Notes: a model not told the origin generated them from the sequence alone. A stretch of DNA of 64,000 nucleotides from Oryzisolibacter sp. LB2S (GCF_040732315.1 NZ_CP160388.1:1258501-1322500); one strand, 5' to 3'; shown: positions 19,643-29,004, counted from the first letter of the stretch. Numbers and translations are program-made.

Positions 19643-20653
19643 ATGCACGATCCCCACATGTCCCCCACCCCGCCCGCACCCCCGCCCGCACCCGCGCCCG
19701 AGGAGCTGCTGCCCCCCGTGCGCCACCTGCGCCTGAAGGCCGCGGCGCTGCTGCTGCTCACGCTGGCGCTGGTCGCCGGCTCCGTGCTCTACCTGCTGTA
19801 CGCGCGCGGCGCCTTCGAGCCCACGCAGCCGCTGGTGCTGATCGCCGACGACTCCGAGGGCGTGAGCGTGGGCATGGACATGACGTTCTCGGGCTTTCCC
19901 ATAGGCCGCGTGCGCCGCATCGAGCTGGCCGGCGACGGCAATGTGCGCATCCTCATCGACGTGGCGCGGCGCGACGCGCATTGGCTGCGCGAGTCCAGCG
20001 TCTTCACCCTGGTGCGCGGCCTGGTCGGCGGCACCACCATCAAGGCCTACAGCGGCGTGCTGACCGACCCGCCGCTGCCCGCCGGCGCCGAGCGCCCCGT
20101 GCTGCGCGGCGACGCGGCGGCCGAGATACCCCAGCTCATGGCCACGGCGCGCGAGCTGCTGGGCAACCTGCAGCAGATCACCGCGCCCGACGCGCCGCTG
20201 GCCGCCACGCTGGCCCAGCTGCAGCAGACGACGCAGCGCCTGAACGCCCCCGGCGGCGCCCTGGGCGTGCTCATGGGCAACGAGCGCGATGCGCGCCGCG
20301 TGCTGCAGACGCTTGAGCGCAGCCAGCAGCTGCTCGCGCGCCTGGACGGGCTTGCCGCGCGGGCCGACCAGCAGGTCTTTGGCGCGCCGGGCGCGGCCGG
20401 CCTGGTGCCCGAGCTGCGCGCCAGCGCACAGCAGCTGACCGGCCTGCTGCAGGACGCGCGCCAGAGCCTCACGCGGCTGGACGCCGTGCTCGCCGAGGCC
20501 AAGGCCGTGGGCGCCAACGCCCGCATGGCCACCACCGACCTCGACGCCCTGCGCGCCCAGGTCGAGGCCAGCCTGCGCAAGGTCGATGGCCTGGTGAGCG
20601 ACATCAACCGCAAATGGCCGTTTGCGCGCGACACGGAGCTGAAATTGCCATGA
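19643..20653 (+). CDS. MlaD/MCE-domain protein
   Basis: Periplasmic, inner-membrane-anchored MCE protein of 336 aa, the substrate-binding part of an Mla-like lipid transporter. A Pro-rich cytoplasmic start of about 27 residues is followed by one transmembrane helix (AAALLLLTLALVAGSVLYLL), the MCE domain (about residues 55-150, with GVSVGMDMTFSGFPIGRVRR), and a long Ala/Leu-rich helical, probably coiled-coil, region to the C-terminus. It starts one base after the permease stop and its own stop overlaps the next ATG (ATGA), so the three genes are translationally coupled. Confidence 0.88.
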   Translation: MHDPHMSPTPPAPPPAPAPEELLPPVRHLRLKAAALLLLTLALVAGSVLYLLYARGAFEPTQPLVLIADDSEGVSVGMDMTFSGFPIGRVRRIELAGDGNVRILIDVARRDAHWLRESSVFTLVRGLVGGTTIKAYSGVLTDPPLPAGAERPVLRGDAAAEIPQLMATARELLGNLQQITAPDAPLAATLAQLQQTTQRLNAPGGALGVLMGNERDARRVLQTLERSQQLLARLDGLAARADQQVFGAPGAAGLVPELRASAQQLTGLLQDARQSLTRLDAVLAEAKAVGANARMATTDLDALRAQVEASLRKVDGLVSDINRKWPFARDTELKLP

Positions 20654-21339
20654 CCTCCACGCCACGTTCGCCCCACCTGCCGCTGCCCGCCGCGGCCCTG
20701 CTGCTGGCCGTACTGCTGACCGCCTGCGGCAACCAGCCCGCCGTGCCCGACTGGCAGGCCAACGCCCATGGCGCGGCCGAGCGCGCCACGGCCGCCGACC
20801 TGGCCGGCAACGACCGCGTGGCCCGCCAGGAATGGGCGCGCGCCCGTGCCGAGGTGGCGCGCACCGGCCGCCCCGAGCTGCTGGCGCGCGTGGAGCTCAT
20901 GCGCTGCGCGGTGCGGCTCGCCAGCCTGGAGGGCGGCGACTGCCCGGCCTTCGCGCCCCTGCGCCAGGACGCCACGGCGCAGGAGCAGGCCTATGCCGAC
21001 TATCTTGGCGGCCGGCTAGCGCCCGAGCAGGCCGCGCTGCTGCCCGCCGCCCAGCGCGCCGCCGCCACCGGCGCGGTGGCTGCCAGCGCAATGGCCGAGA
21101 TGGCCGACCCGCTCTCGCGCCTGGTCGCCGCCGGCGCCGCCGTGCAGGCCGGCCGCGCCACGCCCGCGGTGCTGGCCCTGGCCAGCGACACCGCCGCCGC
21201 CCAGGGCTGGTCACGCCCGCTGCGGGCCTGGCTGCGGCTGCGCGCCGAACAGGCCCGGGCCGCGGGCGACGCGCCACTGGCAGCGCAGCTAGAGCGGCAG
21301 ATCGCCATCGTGGAAACCGCGGGGCAACCGGCGCGCTGA
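20650..21339 (+). CDS. Hypothetical lipoprotein of the Mla-like operon
   Basis: No family was recognised. It is 229 aa with a clear lipoprotein signal: hydrophobic LPAAALLLAVLLTACGN with the lipidated Cys at about residue 27. The remainder is Ala-rich and helical, reminiscent of TPR-like auxiliary proteins, but no repeat could be defined. The ATG overlaps the stop of the MCE gene, so it is co-translated with it and is probably an outer- or inner-membrane partner of the same transporter. It ends 44 bases from the convergent DUF420 gene. Confidence 0.7.
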   Translation: MTSTPRSPHLPLPAAALLLAVLLTACGNQPAVPDWQANAHGAAERATAADLAGNDRVARQEWARARAEVARTGRPELLARVELMRCAVRLASLEGGDCPAFAPLRQDATAQEQAYADYLGGRLAPEQAALLPAAQRAAATGAVAASAMAEMADPLSRLVAAGAAVQAGRATPAVLALASDTAAAQGWSRPLRAWLRLRAEQARAAGDAPLAAQLERQIAIVETAGQPAR

Positions 21340-21383
21340 TCGCAAGGCGACGCCGACGCTACATGGCGCGCCGGGTCACGCCA

Positions 21384-21848
21384 TTACTGGACATACGCGT
21401 AGACAAACAGCAGCACGGCGGTGATGGCCGTGTAGAACAGCCCGGCGATCGTGAAGTAGCCCAGTGGCCTGTGCCACGCCGGCACATGCCCGGGCGACAC
21501 CCCGGCGACCCGGGTGCTGCGCGCGGCCTTGAAGAGCTGCAGTGCCCAGGCCAGGTAGGTCAGCACCGCGCCCACCACATGGGCCAGCAGCAGGGGCTTG
21601 AGAAAGGGTGCGCGCGCGACGGCGTCCTGCGGCAGGAAGTTGCCCGAGCCGCCCGCGAGCCTGATCTGCACCTCCAGAATGATCGCGCCGGCGATGCAGG
21701 CCCAGAACAACCGCTTCTGGATCCTGGCGTGCGTGGCGTACTGGCCCATTCTGACGCGCGAGACGGCGTACAGCGCCACAAAGGGCACCACGACCGAGAG
21801 GGCCAACATCCCTGCGAGTATGAAATGCGTCACTGCCATGCTGTCCAT
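21384..21848 (-). CDS. DUF420-like membrane protein
   Basis: Small membrane protein of 154 aa from the ATG at 21848 (MDSMAVTHFILAGMLALSV). It has four predicted transmembrane helices, at about residues 5-27, 45-65, 85-105 and 125-150. The pattern and motifs such as PFLKPLLLAHVVGAVLTYLAW and WHRPLGYFTIAGLFYTAITA resemble the DUF420/YozB family, whose members are linked to respiratory-chain or cytochrome assembly contexts; no haem ligand set was established. A second start is possible at 21839. Upstream genes are unrelated. Confidence 0.6.
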   Translation of the reverse strand: MDSMAVTHFILAGMLALSVVVPFVALYAVSRVRMGQYATHARIQKRLFWACIAGAIILEVQIRLAGGSGNFLPQDAVARAPFLKPLLLAHVVGAVLTYLAWALQLFKAARSTRVAGVSPGHVPAWHRPLGYFTIAGLFYTAITAVLLFVYAYVQ

Positions 21849-21961
21849 GCGCTGTTGGAGGGGGCAAGAGGGTGGACGGCATTGTGCTGCAGGCGCGCGG
21901 CGCGGCAGGCCCGCCGCGGCTGGGGCAAACCCGCATGTGTTCGGGCCGAGTTTGTGCAGGC

Positions 21962-23488
21962 TCAACGGGCCAACGCCCGCGCGAGCCGCCCGGCCGTCAG
22001 CGCCTGCCCCGGGGGCCAGAGGTCGGCTGCGGCGCCATGCTGCCAGCAGGCGTGGCTGGCGGCGTCGAAGGCGGCCGTGGCGTTGGCCTCGCGCGCGGCG
22101 GCCAGGTGGGCGCCGACCAGGCCGGCGAGCACGTCGCCCGTGCCGCCCGTGGCCAGCAGCGCGTTGCCCGTGGGGTTGATGCGCGGCGTCTGGCCCGGCG
22201 CGGCAATCACGCTGCCCGAGCCCTTGAGCAGCGCCGTGCAGTCGAATCGATCGGCCAGCGCCTGGGCGACGGCCAGGCGGTCGGCCTGCACGCGGGCCGT
22301 GTCGCAGGCCAGCAGCCTTGCGGCCTCGAGCGGGTGGGGTGTGAGCACGGTGGCGCAGCCCGGGCGCTGGCCGCGGGCGCGCAGCTGTTGCTGGAGCGCC
22401 GCATCGGCGGCGATGGCGTTGAGCGCGTCGGCGTCGAGCACCAGGCGCGTGGCCTGCTGCAGCACCTGGGGCAGCACGCCGGCCACGGCCGCGCCACCCC
22501 CGCAGCCGCAGACCACGGCACCCTGGTGCAGGGCGAGCGCGTCGACGCGGCGCAGCATGATCTCGGGCTGCCCTGGCAGGGCCGTGCAGGCGCCAGCGTC
22601 GAGCAGGGCCAGCAGCACGCGCCCGGCACCCGCGTGCAGGGCGGCGCCGGCGGCCAGCAGGGCCGCGCCCGTCATGCCCATGCCGCGCGCGGCCAGGCCC
22701 TCGCCGCCGATGATGGCCACGTCGCCACGGCTGCCCTTGTGGCTGGCGTGGGCGCGCGGGGCGGCGGGTGGTGGCCCGGCGAGCCAGGCGCAGGGAGCTT
22801 CGGAGGGGGCCTCGGTGGGCGCAACCCCCAGGTCGTCAAACCAGACGCTGCCCGCGGCGTCGCGCCCGTGGGCGGTGAACAGCCCGCTCTTGAGCGTGAG
22901 CAGCGTCAGGGTGTGGCGTGGTGCCAGGGCCGTGCCGCTGGCGGCAAATCCGGGTGCGTACTGGCCCGTGTCCGCGATCAGGCCCGAGGGCAGGTCCACG
23001 CAGAGCGTGGGCGCGGGGCTTGCACGCATCTGCGCGAGCCAGGCCAGCAGGCGCGCGTCGGGCGGCTGCTCGCGCGGCGCGGCCGTGAGGCCCAGGCCGA
23101 GCAGCGCGTCCACGCACAGATCCTGCGGGCCCAGCGTGGGCGGGGTGTCGGCAAACGGCACGCCGGCATCGCGTGCGCGCTGCCAGGACAGGCGCGCGTC
23201 GGCCGGCAGCGCATCGGGTGTGCCCAGCCAGGTGACGAGCACGGGGTGGCCGGCGCGGCGCAGCAGCGCGGCGGCCTCGAGCCCGTCGCCGCCGTTGTTG
23301 CCCCCGCCGCAGGCGATCCAGATGCAGCGCGCATGCGGCGCCAGCGCCAGCGCCAGGCGGGCCGTGGCGCGGCCGGCGCGCTGCATCAGCGTGTGCGCGG
23401 GCAGGGTGGCGGCGGCCGCGGCCTCGATGCGGCGCGTGGCCGCGCTGTCGAACAGGGGATGGGGCTGGTCAGTCGTGATGCGCTGCAT
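21962..23488 (-). CDS. nnr: Bifunctional NAD(P)HX epimerase/dehydratase
   Basis: Repairs hydrated NAD(P)H: the N-terminal YjeF domain epimerises NAD(P)HX and the C-terminal ADP-dependent dehydratase restores NAD(P)H. At 508 aa it has the full fused architecture of E. coli Nnr. The N-domain (about residues 1-215) has CGGGNNGGDGLEAA; the C-domain has the ribokinase-like KGSGSVIAAP and NPTGNALLATGGTGDVLAG motifs. It is a soluble cytoplasmic enzyme. The start at 23488 gives a normal N-terminus. It stands alone between unrelated genes; 46 bases separate it from the oxidoreductase upstream on the same strand. Confidence 0.93.
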   Translation of the reverse strand: MQRITTDQPHPLFDSAATRRIEAAAAATLPAHTLMQRAGRATARLALALAPHARCIWIACGGGNNGGDGLEAAALLRRAGHPVLVTWLGTPDALPADARLSWQRARDAGVPFADTPPTLGPQDLCVDALLGLGLTAAPREQPPDARLLAWLAQMRASPAPTLCVDLPSGLIADTGQYAPGFAASGTALAPRHTLTLLTLKSGLFTAHGRDAAGSVWFDDLGVAPTEAPSEAPCAWLAGPPPAAPRAHASHKGSRGDVAIIGGEGLAARGMGMTGAALLAAGAALHAGAGRVLLALLDAGACTALPGQPEIMLRRVDALALHQGAVVCGCGGGAAVAGVLPQVLQQATRLVLDADALNAIAADAALQQQLRARGQRPGCATVLTPHPLEAARLLACDTARVQADRLAVAQALADRFDCTALLKGSGSVIAAPGQTPRINPTGNALLATGGTGDVLAGLVGAHLAAAREANATAAFDAASHACWQHGAAADLWPPGQALTAGRLARALAR

Positions 23489-23534
23489 GGGCGCATTGTG
23501 GCGCCCCGTGCGCGCCTCGTCCTGTGGCCGAAGG

Positions 23535-24773
23535 TCAGAAGCGCCCCATGCCGAAGGGCTGCAGGTCTTTGGCGGGCGCGCGATCGGCGATCAGGTCGGC
23601 CAGTGCGCGCGCGCTGCCGCAGGCCTGGGCCCAGCCGCAGGCGCCGTGGCCGGTGTTGAGCCACAGGCCGGTGTGGCCGCTCGCGCCGATCACGGGCGCG
23701 CCATCGGGCAGCGTGGGGCGCGCGCCGCGCCAGACCTGCACCTGCGGCGACGAGGTGAGCGCGCCGCCCGGAAACCAGCCCGAGAGCGCCAGGTACAGCG
23801 TCTGCAGCGTGGGTGCGTGCGGCGTGCCGCCGCCGTGGCCGAGCTCCGCGCCGCCCGAGACACGCACGCGCTGGCCCTGGCGCGTGATGGTGATGCGGTG
23901 CAGCGGGTCGATCACGCTGCCCTGCGGGGCATGGCTGTCCTCGCGCAGCGGCGCGCTGATGCTGTAGCCGTTCACGGCCGCCATGGGCAGATGCAGGCCC
24001 AGCGGGCGCAGCAGGGCGGCGCTGGCCAGACCCGCGCACAGCACGACGGCGTCGAAGCGCCGGGGCGCCGCCTCGCCCGCGATCTGCACGCCGGCATGGC
24101 CGCGGCCGAGCGCCTGCACGCGCGCGCCAAAGACGAACTGCGCGCCCTGCGCCTGGGCCGCGTGGCGCAGGATCTGGGCGAACAGCCGGCAGTTGCCGGC
24201 CTGGCCGTCGGGTGCGTGCAGGGCGCCGGCGAGCGGCGCGTCGGTGCACAGGCCGGGCTCGATCAGGCGCGCCGTGTCCGCATCCACTTCCTGCAGCACC
24301 TCGCCGGCCTCGCGCAGCCTCTGCAGCAGGGGCTGCAGCGGCTCCATATCCTCGGGCCGGCGCAGCAGCACCAGCGTGCCGCGGCTGGCCTCCATGTCCA
24401 TGTCGAACCGCTGGGCCAGGGCGCGCGTGCGTGCCAGGCTGTAGCGGCCCAGGCCGTCGAGCGCGCTCAAGAGAGCGGGCATGCCGGGACTGCGGCCGGC
24501 CTTCGACCAGCGCCAGCGCCAGGCCAGACCAGCGCTGGCGGCGCCGCGTGCCAGGCGCGGGCTCGACGGGTCGCGCCAGAGGCGTCCGGCGCCCACGCCG
24601 GGCACGGCCCAGGGCAGGAGCAGCGCGGGCGCGAGCAGGCCGGCGCTGCCGAAGCTGGCCTCCTCGGCGGCGGCGGCGCGTTGTTCGAAGAGGGTGACCT
24701 GGTGGCCGTCGGCGGCCAATTCATAGGCGGTGGCCGCGCCGACGATGCCGGCGCCCACGATGGCTATCTGCAT
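23535..24773 (-). CDS. DadA-like FAD-dependent amino-acid oxidoreductase
   Basis: Probable D-amino-acid dehydrogenase small subunit or related DAO-fold oxidase, 412 aa. It opens with the FAD dinucleotide-binding motif (MQIAIVGAGIVGAATAYEL, GxGxxG) and ends with the second FAD-contacting segment NTGHGACGWAQACGSARALA, both standard for DadA proteins. GSAGLLAP near residue 42 is also typical. DadA oxidises D-alanine and other D-amino acids to 2-oxo acids and passes electrons to the respiratory chain. No racemase gene is nearby, and the assignment to DadA rather than another glycine-oxidase-like enzyme is not certain. Confidence 0.82.
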   Translation of the reverse strand: MQIAIVGAGIVGAATAYELAADGHQVTLFEQRAAAAEEASFGSAGLLAPALLLPWAVPGVGAGRLWRDPSSPRLARGAASAGLAWRWRWSKAGRSPGMPALLSALDGLGRYSLARTRALAQRFDMDMEASRGTLVLLRRPEDMEPLQPLLQRLREAGEVLQEVDADTARLIEPGLCTDAPLAGALHAPDGQAGNCRLFAQILRHAAQAQGAQFVFGARVQALGRGHAGVQIAGEAAPRRFDAVVLCAGLASAALLRPLGLHLPMAAVNGYSISAPLREDSHAPQGSVIDPLHRITITRQGQRVRVSGGAELGHGGGTPHAPTLQTLYLALSGWFPGGALTSSPQVQVWRGARPTLPDGAPVIGASGHTGLWLNTGHGACGWAQACGSARALADLIADRAPAKDLQPFGMGRF

Positions 24774-24827
24774 GAAATTCTTGGTGAAACTGGGCTCAAG
24801 CGGCGCTGGGTGTTGACGGGCCTGGCA

Positions 24828-24848
24828 GGCGAATCAACAGGATTCGCC
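24828..24848. other. Perfect hairpin between dadA-like and amidase genes
   Basis: GGCGAATC-aacag-GATTCGCC is a perfect 8-bp stem in the 130-bp gap between the start of the DadA-like gene and the end of the amidase gene. No T-run follows on either strand, so it is not a standard terminator. Confidence 0.6.
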
Positions 24849-24859
24849 ACCTGAGCATG

Positions 24860-24912
24860 AAACTGACCTGTGGCGCTTGATGGACAAGCGCGAGCAGCTA
24901 TTGTTATTGTAG
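24860..24912 (-). repeat. Interspersed ~50-bp repeat, copy A (supplies amidase stop codon)
   Basis: The reverse strand reads ACAATAACAATAGCTGCTCG, then GCGCTTG-tccat-CAAGCGC, then CACAGGTCAGTTT. The inner dyad is perfect. The last amidase codons and its TAA (24904-24906) lie inside this copy. Confidence 0.85.
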
Positions 24913-26244
24913 TTCCTGCTCGATCAGCAGGGCGATGTTCAACAGCGCGTCGTCGCGCAGCGCGCCATGCCACAGCATCAGGCCCACGGGCAGTTCGCCG
25001 GCCTCGTGGCAGGGCAGCGACAGGGCGCAGCCGTCGAGCATGTTCACCACGCTGGTGTTGCGCAGCAGCAGGGCGTTGACGCGGAAGAACTCCGCGTCGC
25101 GCTCGCTGCCCGGCGCCACCGATGCGAGCGTGGGCGCCACGATGGGCACGGTGGGCGAGAGCAGGGCATCGAAGCCGTCCATGGCGGCCTGCATGCGCGC
25201 CATCCAGGCGCGGCGCGCGTGCAGCAGGTCGATGTAGTCGGCGGCGGACATGGCGGCGCCGCGCTCGATGCGGGCGCGCACGCGCGGGTCGTACTGCTCG
25301 GCGTGCCGCGCGAGCAGCGCACGGTGCCAGGCGTAGCTTTCGGCCGCGGAAAAGCCGCCCGTGGCGTTGATGTGGGCGAGCTCGCCGATCTCGGGCAGGG
25401 TGATGTCGACGATCTGCGCGCCGGCGCGGCGCAGGCGCTCGAGCGTGCGCGCGAAGGCGCGCGCGACAGGGGCGTCGAGCGCGTCGAGCATCAGCGTGCG
25501 CGGCACGGCCAGGCGCCAGGCGGACAGCGGCGCCGAGCTGCGCGTGACGCGGCGCGCGGCCAGGACCTCGTGCGCCACGATGGCGTCGCGCACGCTGCGC
25601 GTGAGCGCGCAGGCCGTGTCCAGCGTGGTCGACAGCGGCACGGCGCCGTCCGTGGGGACGAGGCGCGCCGTGTTCTTGAAGCCCACGCAGCCGTTGAGCG
25701 CCGCGGGGATGCGGATGGAGCCGCCCGTGTCCGACCCCAGCGCGACGAAGGCCGCGCCCGTGGCCACCGACACACCCGCACCCGAGGACGAGCCGCCCGG
25801 CACGCGCGCCGGGCCGGGCAGGGCGCCATGGCGTGCATCGAATGCTGCGGGGGTGCCGAAATGCGGGTTCACGCCCACGCCGGAGAAGGCGAACTCCACC
25901 ATGTGCGTGTGCCCCACGATGGCGGCACCCGCGCGGCGCAGGCGCGCCACGGCGGTGCAGTCGGCCGGGGCCGGCGGCGCGTCGGCCAGCACCGTGGAGC
26001 CGGCGGCGCTCGTCAGGCCGCGGATGTCGAACAAATCCTTGACCGACACGGCCAGGCCCGCGAGCGGCAGCTGCTCCACGCCGGGGGCGCGGGCGGCGGC
26101 GCGTGCCTCGTCGTGGCAGCAGTCGCGAAACACATGGGCGCAGGCGGGGCCCTGGGCCGCGGCTATGCAGCGCTCGAGCTCGGCGCTGGCACTGCCGTGG
26201 CTGCCGGCGAGCCGCGCGCGGGTGGAGACAAGGTCGGTGAACAT
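24904..26244 (-). CDS. Amidase-signature-family amidase
   Basis: Amide hydrolase of 446 aa. From the ATG at 26244 (MFTDLVSTRARLAG) the Ser-cisSer-Lys triad is visible as Lys69 (VSVKDLFD), cis-Ser152 (GGSSSGAG) and nucleophile Ser176 (SDTGGSIRIPA). It is shorter than GatA-type subunits and has no gatC/gatB neighbours, so a catabolic amidase is more likely than a tRNA amidotransferase; the substrate is unknown. Its stop codon is contributed by an interspersed repeat copy. The start codon lies about 10 bases from the rpsB promoter -10 element, which points the other way. Confidence 0.87.
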   Translation of the reverse strand: MFTDLVSTRARLAGSHGSASAELERCIAAAQGPACAHVFRDCCHDEARAAARAPGVEQLPLAGLAVSVKDLFDIRGLTSAAGSTVLADAPPAPADCTAVARLRRAGAAIVGHTHMVEFAFSGVGVNPHFGTPAAFDARHGALPGPARVPGGSSSGAGVSVATGAAFVALGSDTGGSIRIPAALNGCVGFKNTARLVPTDGAVPLSTTLDTACALTRSVRDAIVAHEVLAARRVTRSSAPLSAWRLAVPRTLMLDALDAPVARAFARTLERLRRAGAQIVDITLPEIGELAHINATGGFSAAESYAWHRALLARHAEQYDPRVRARIERGAAMSAADYIDLLHARRAWMARMQAAMDGFDALLSPTVPIVAPTLASVAPGSERDAEFFRVNALLLRNTSVVNMLDGCALSLPCHEAGELPVGLMLWHGALRDDALLNIALLIEQELQ

Positions 26245-26252
26245 GGGCTGTG

Positions 26253-26261
26253 TGCTAGAAT
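26253..26261 (+). promoter_or_regulatory. rpsB: rpsB promoter (extended -10)
   Basis: TGCTAGAAT is an extended -10 (TGn plus TAGAAT); no good -35 is present. Transcription would begin near 26268, giving a leader of about 160 bases. That is long enough for ribosomal-protein feedback, as known for the S2 leader of other bacteria, though no specific fold was verified. The following GGGTTTTGCC (26266-26275) recurs downstream of the ndk -10. Confidence 0.65.
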
Positions 26262-26429
26262 CCCAGGGTTTTGCCGAGTACTGCCCGTGAATCTGGGTGG
26301 TATGCGGCAGGACCAATCGCAAACCAGCCCCGTCCAGGTGTTGTGGTCTGCATCAGGCATGCCGGGCAGGTGTGCTGCAGGGCGCAATTATGGGGGCTGG
26401 ATTTCAGACCCAACCTTTGGAGTACCCAT

Positions 26430-27179
26430 ATGTCCGTCACCATGCGCGAAATGCTGGAAGCCGGTGTCCACTTTGGCCACCAGACCCGCTTCTGGAACCC
26501 CAAGATGGCCCCCTACATCTTCGGCCATCGCAACAAGATTCACATCATCAACCTGGAAAAGTCGCTGCCGATGTTCCAGGAGGCGCAGAAGTTCGCCAAG
26601 CAGCTCGCCGCCAACCGCGGCACCATCCTGATGGTCGGCACCAAGCGCCAGGCCCGTGAGCTGGTGGCCGAGCAGGCGCAGCGCGCAGGCGTGCCCTATG
26701 TCGACCAGCGCTGGCTGGGCGGCATGCTGACCAACTTCAAGACCGTCAAGACCTCGATCAAGCGTCTGAAGGACATGAAGGCCCAGCAGGAAGCCGGTCT
26801 CGAGTCCATGAGCAAGAAGGAGCAGCTGATGTTCGTGCGCGAGCTCGAGAAGCTCGAGAAGGACATCGGCGGCATCCAGGACATGAACGCCCTGCCCGAC
26901 GCCATCTTCGTGATCGACGTGGGTTTCCACAAGATCGCCGTGTCCGAGGCCAAGAAGCTGGGCATCCCGCTGATCGGCGTGGTGGACTCCAACCACAACC
27001 CCGAGGGCATCGACTACGTGATCCCCGGTAACGACGACTCGGCCAAGGCCGTGGCGCTGTACGCCCGTGGCATCGCCGACGCCATCCTCGAAGGCAAGAA
27101 CAGCGCCGTCGAGGAAGTGGTCAAGGCCGTGGCAGAAGGCGCAGACGAATTCGTGGAAGTGGACGAAAACGCCGCCTGA
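26430..27179 (+). CDS. rpsB: 30S ribosomal protein S2
   Basis: Structural protein of the small ribosomal subunit, 249 aa, the normal length. Sequence is highly conserved ([58 protein letters not shown]). The ATG at 26430 is preceded by TTTGGAG. It is the first gene of the translation/envelope supercluster; a hairpin with a T-run separates it from tsf, giving partial termination as in other bacteria. It is likely to be autoregulated through the long leader. Confidence 0.98.
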   Translation: MSVTMREMLEAGVHFGHQTRFWNPKMAPYIFGHRNKIHIINLEKSLPMFQEAQKFAKQLAANRGTILMVGTKRQARELVAEQAQRAGVPYVDQRWLGGMLTNFKTVKTSIKRLKDMKAQQEAGLESMSKKEQLMFVRELEKLEKDIGGIQDMNALPDAIFVIDVGFHKIAVSEAKKLGIPLIGVVDSNHNPEGIDYVIPGNDDSAKAVALYARGIADAILEGKNSAVEEVVKAVAEGADEFVEVDENAA

Positions 27180-27203
27180 TCAACAGGCCGCGCGATGCGT
27201 CGC

Positions 27204-27239
27204 AAAAAAAGCGGGGCCCCTGTGAGCCCCCTTTTTTTT
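27204..27239. terminator. Terminator/attenuator between rpsB and tsf
   Basis: AAAAAAAG-CGGGGC-ccctgtga-GCCCCC-TTTTTTTT forms a GC stem flanked by A7 and T8, so it can terminate in both directions. Because tsf is normally co-transcribed with rpsB, it probably acts as a partial terminator that sets S2 above EF-Ts. Confidence 0.88.
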
Positions 27240-27286
27240 AGCTCTCATATCTGTAACGAAGCAAACTGAAATACTGGAGAAATACG

Positions 27287-28183
27287 ATGGCTGCTATTAC
27301 CGCAAGCATGGTCGCCGAACTGCGTGGCAAGACCGACGCTCCCATGATGGAATGCAAGAAGGCCCTGACCGAGGCCGGTGGTGACATGGCCAAGGCCGAG
27401 GAGCTGCTGCGTGTCAAGCTCGGCACCAAGGCCGGCAAGGCCGCATCGCGCGTGACGGCCGAAGGCGTCGTGGCGGCAAGCATCAACGGCAACGTGGGTG
27501 CGCTGGTCGAGGTCAACAGCGAGACCGACTTCGTGTCCAAGAACGACAGCTTCATCGCCATGGCCAACGCCGCCGCCAGGCTGGTGGCCGAGCACAACCC
27601 CGCCGACATCGACGCCCTGGGCCAACTCGCCTACGAGCAGGACGGCTTCGGCCCGACGCTGGAGGACGTGCGCAAGGGCCTGATCGGCAAGATCGGCGAG
27701 AACATGTCCTTCCGCCGCTTCAAGCGCTTTGCCGGCTCGAGCCTGGCGCACTACCTGCACGGCTCGCGCATCGGCGTGGTCGTGGAGTTCGACGGTGACG
27801 CCACCGCCGCCAAGGACGTGGCCATGCACGTGGCCGCCATGAAGCCCGTGGCCCTGACCAGCGCCGACGTGCCCGCCGACCTGATCGCCAAGGAGCGCGC
27901 CGTGGCCGAGGGTAAGGCCGCCGAGTCCGGCAAGCCCGCCGACATCGCCGCCAAGATGGTCGAAGGCTCGGTGCAGAAGTACCTCAAGGAAGTGTCGCTG
28001 GCCGACCAGGTCTTTGTGAAGGCCGCCGACGGCAAGCAGACCGTGGCCGCCATGCTCAAGGCCGCCAATACCACCGTGAAGGGTTTCACGCTGTACGTGG
28101 TGGGCGAAGGCATCGAGAAGAAGGCCGACGACTTCGCCGCCGAAGTGGCCGCCCAGGTCGCCGCCGCCAAGGCCGGCGCCTGA
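27287..28183 (+). CDS. tsf: Translation elongation factor Ts
   Basis: Guanine nucleotide exchange factor for EF-Tu, 298 aa. The N-terminal UBA-like domain carries [19 protein letters not shown], and the core contains [20 protein letters not shown], the signature of EF-Ts. The C-terminal part has the coiled-coil and dimer region ([20 protein letters not shown]). Start ATG at 27287 follows a CTGGAGAAA Shine-Dalgarno. It is downstream of rpsB past an attenuator and upstream of pyrH by 52 bases, the conserved order in proteobacteria. Confidence 0.98.
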   Translation: MAAITASMVAELRGKTDAPMMECKKALTEAGGDMAKAEELLRVKLGTKAGKAASRVTAEGVVAASINGNVGALVEVNSETDFVSKNDSFIAMANAAARLVAEHNPADIDALGQLAYEQDGFGPTLEDVRKGLIGKIGENMSFRRFKRFAGSSLAHYLHGSRIGVVVEFDGDATAAKDVAMHVAAMKPVALTSADVPADLIAKERAVAEGKAAESGKPADIAAKMVEGSVQKYLKEVSLADQVFVKAADGKQTVAAMLKAANTTVKGFTLYVVGEGIEKKADDFAAEVAAQVAAAKAGA

Positions 28184-28235
28184 TACCACCGCTTCCCCGT
28201 CCCATCCCGTTCCTCACCTTATGGAGAATCAGCCC

Positions 28236-28958
28236 ATGAACCACGCCGCACCAGCCCACAAGCGCATCCTGCTCAAGTTGTCTGGCGAGGCGCTCATGGG
28301 CGACGACGCCTTCGGCATCAACCGCAACACCATCGTGCGCATGGTGCAGGAGGTGGTCGAGGTCACGCGCCTGGGCGTGCAGGTGGCGGTGGTGATCGGC
28401 GGGGGCAACATCTTCCGTGGCGTGGCCGGTGGTGCCGAGGGCATGGACCGCGCCACGGCCGACTACATGGGCATGCTGGCCACGGTGATGAACTCGCTGG
28501 CCCTGGCCGATGCCATGAACAAGCAGGGCGTGACCGCGCGCGTCATGTCGGCCATCGACATCCAGCAGGTGGTCGAGCCCTATGTGCGTCCCAAGGCGCT
28601 GCAATACCTCGAAGAGGGCAAGGTGGTGGTGTTTGCCGCGGGCACGGGCAACCCGTTCTTCACCACCGACACGGCCGCTGCGCTGCGCGGCGCGGAGATC
28701 GGCGCCGAGCTCGTGCTCAAGGCCACCAAGGTCGATGGCGTGTACACCGCCGACCCCATGAAGGACCCGACGGCCACGCGCTACGCCCGCCTGTCCTTCG
28801 ACGAGGCCATGGTGCGCAACCTGGGCATCATGGATGCCACGGCCTTTGCGCTGTGCCGCGACCAGAAGCTGCCGATCCGCGTGTTCTCCATTCTCAAGCC
28901 CGGCGCCCTCAGGCGCGTGGTCATGGGTGAGGACGAGGGCACCTTGGTGTACGCTTGA
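28236..28958 (+). CDS. pyrH: Uridylate kinase (UMP kinase)
   Basis: Phosphorylates UMP to UDP in pyrimidine nucleotide synthesis. The product is 240 aa, belonging to the amino-acid-kinase fold ([47 protein letters not shown]). The start at 28236 is favoured over 28221 because TATGGAGAA lies 7-10 bases upstream of it. Bacterial UMP kinases are hexamers regulated by GTP and UTP. It is the third gene of the rpsB cluster, followed by frr 46 bases on. Confidence 0.97.
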   Translation: MNHAAPAHKRILLKLSGEALMGDDAFGINRNTIVRMVQEVVEVTRLGVQVAVVIGGGNIFRGVAGGAEGMDRATADYMGMLATVMNSLALADAMNKQGVTARVMSAIDIQQVVEPYVRPKALQYLEEGKVVVFAAGTGNPFFTTDTAAALRGAEIGAELVLKATKVDGVYTADPMKDPTATRYARLSFDEAMVRNLGIMDATAFALCRDQKLPIRVFSILKPGALRRVVMGEDEGTLVYA

Positions 28959-29004
28959 GCGCTTTGCCGCACGTGCGCGCCGACAGCCCGCTGAAGGAAT
29001 TCAC

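Noticed and set aside
20832..24854. 1,340-codon open frame on the plus strand
   Set aside because: It crosses several genes in both orientations (lipoprotein, DUF420, nnr, dadA-like) and yields a compositionally biased product; a GC artefact.
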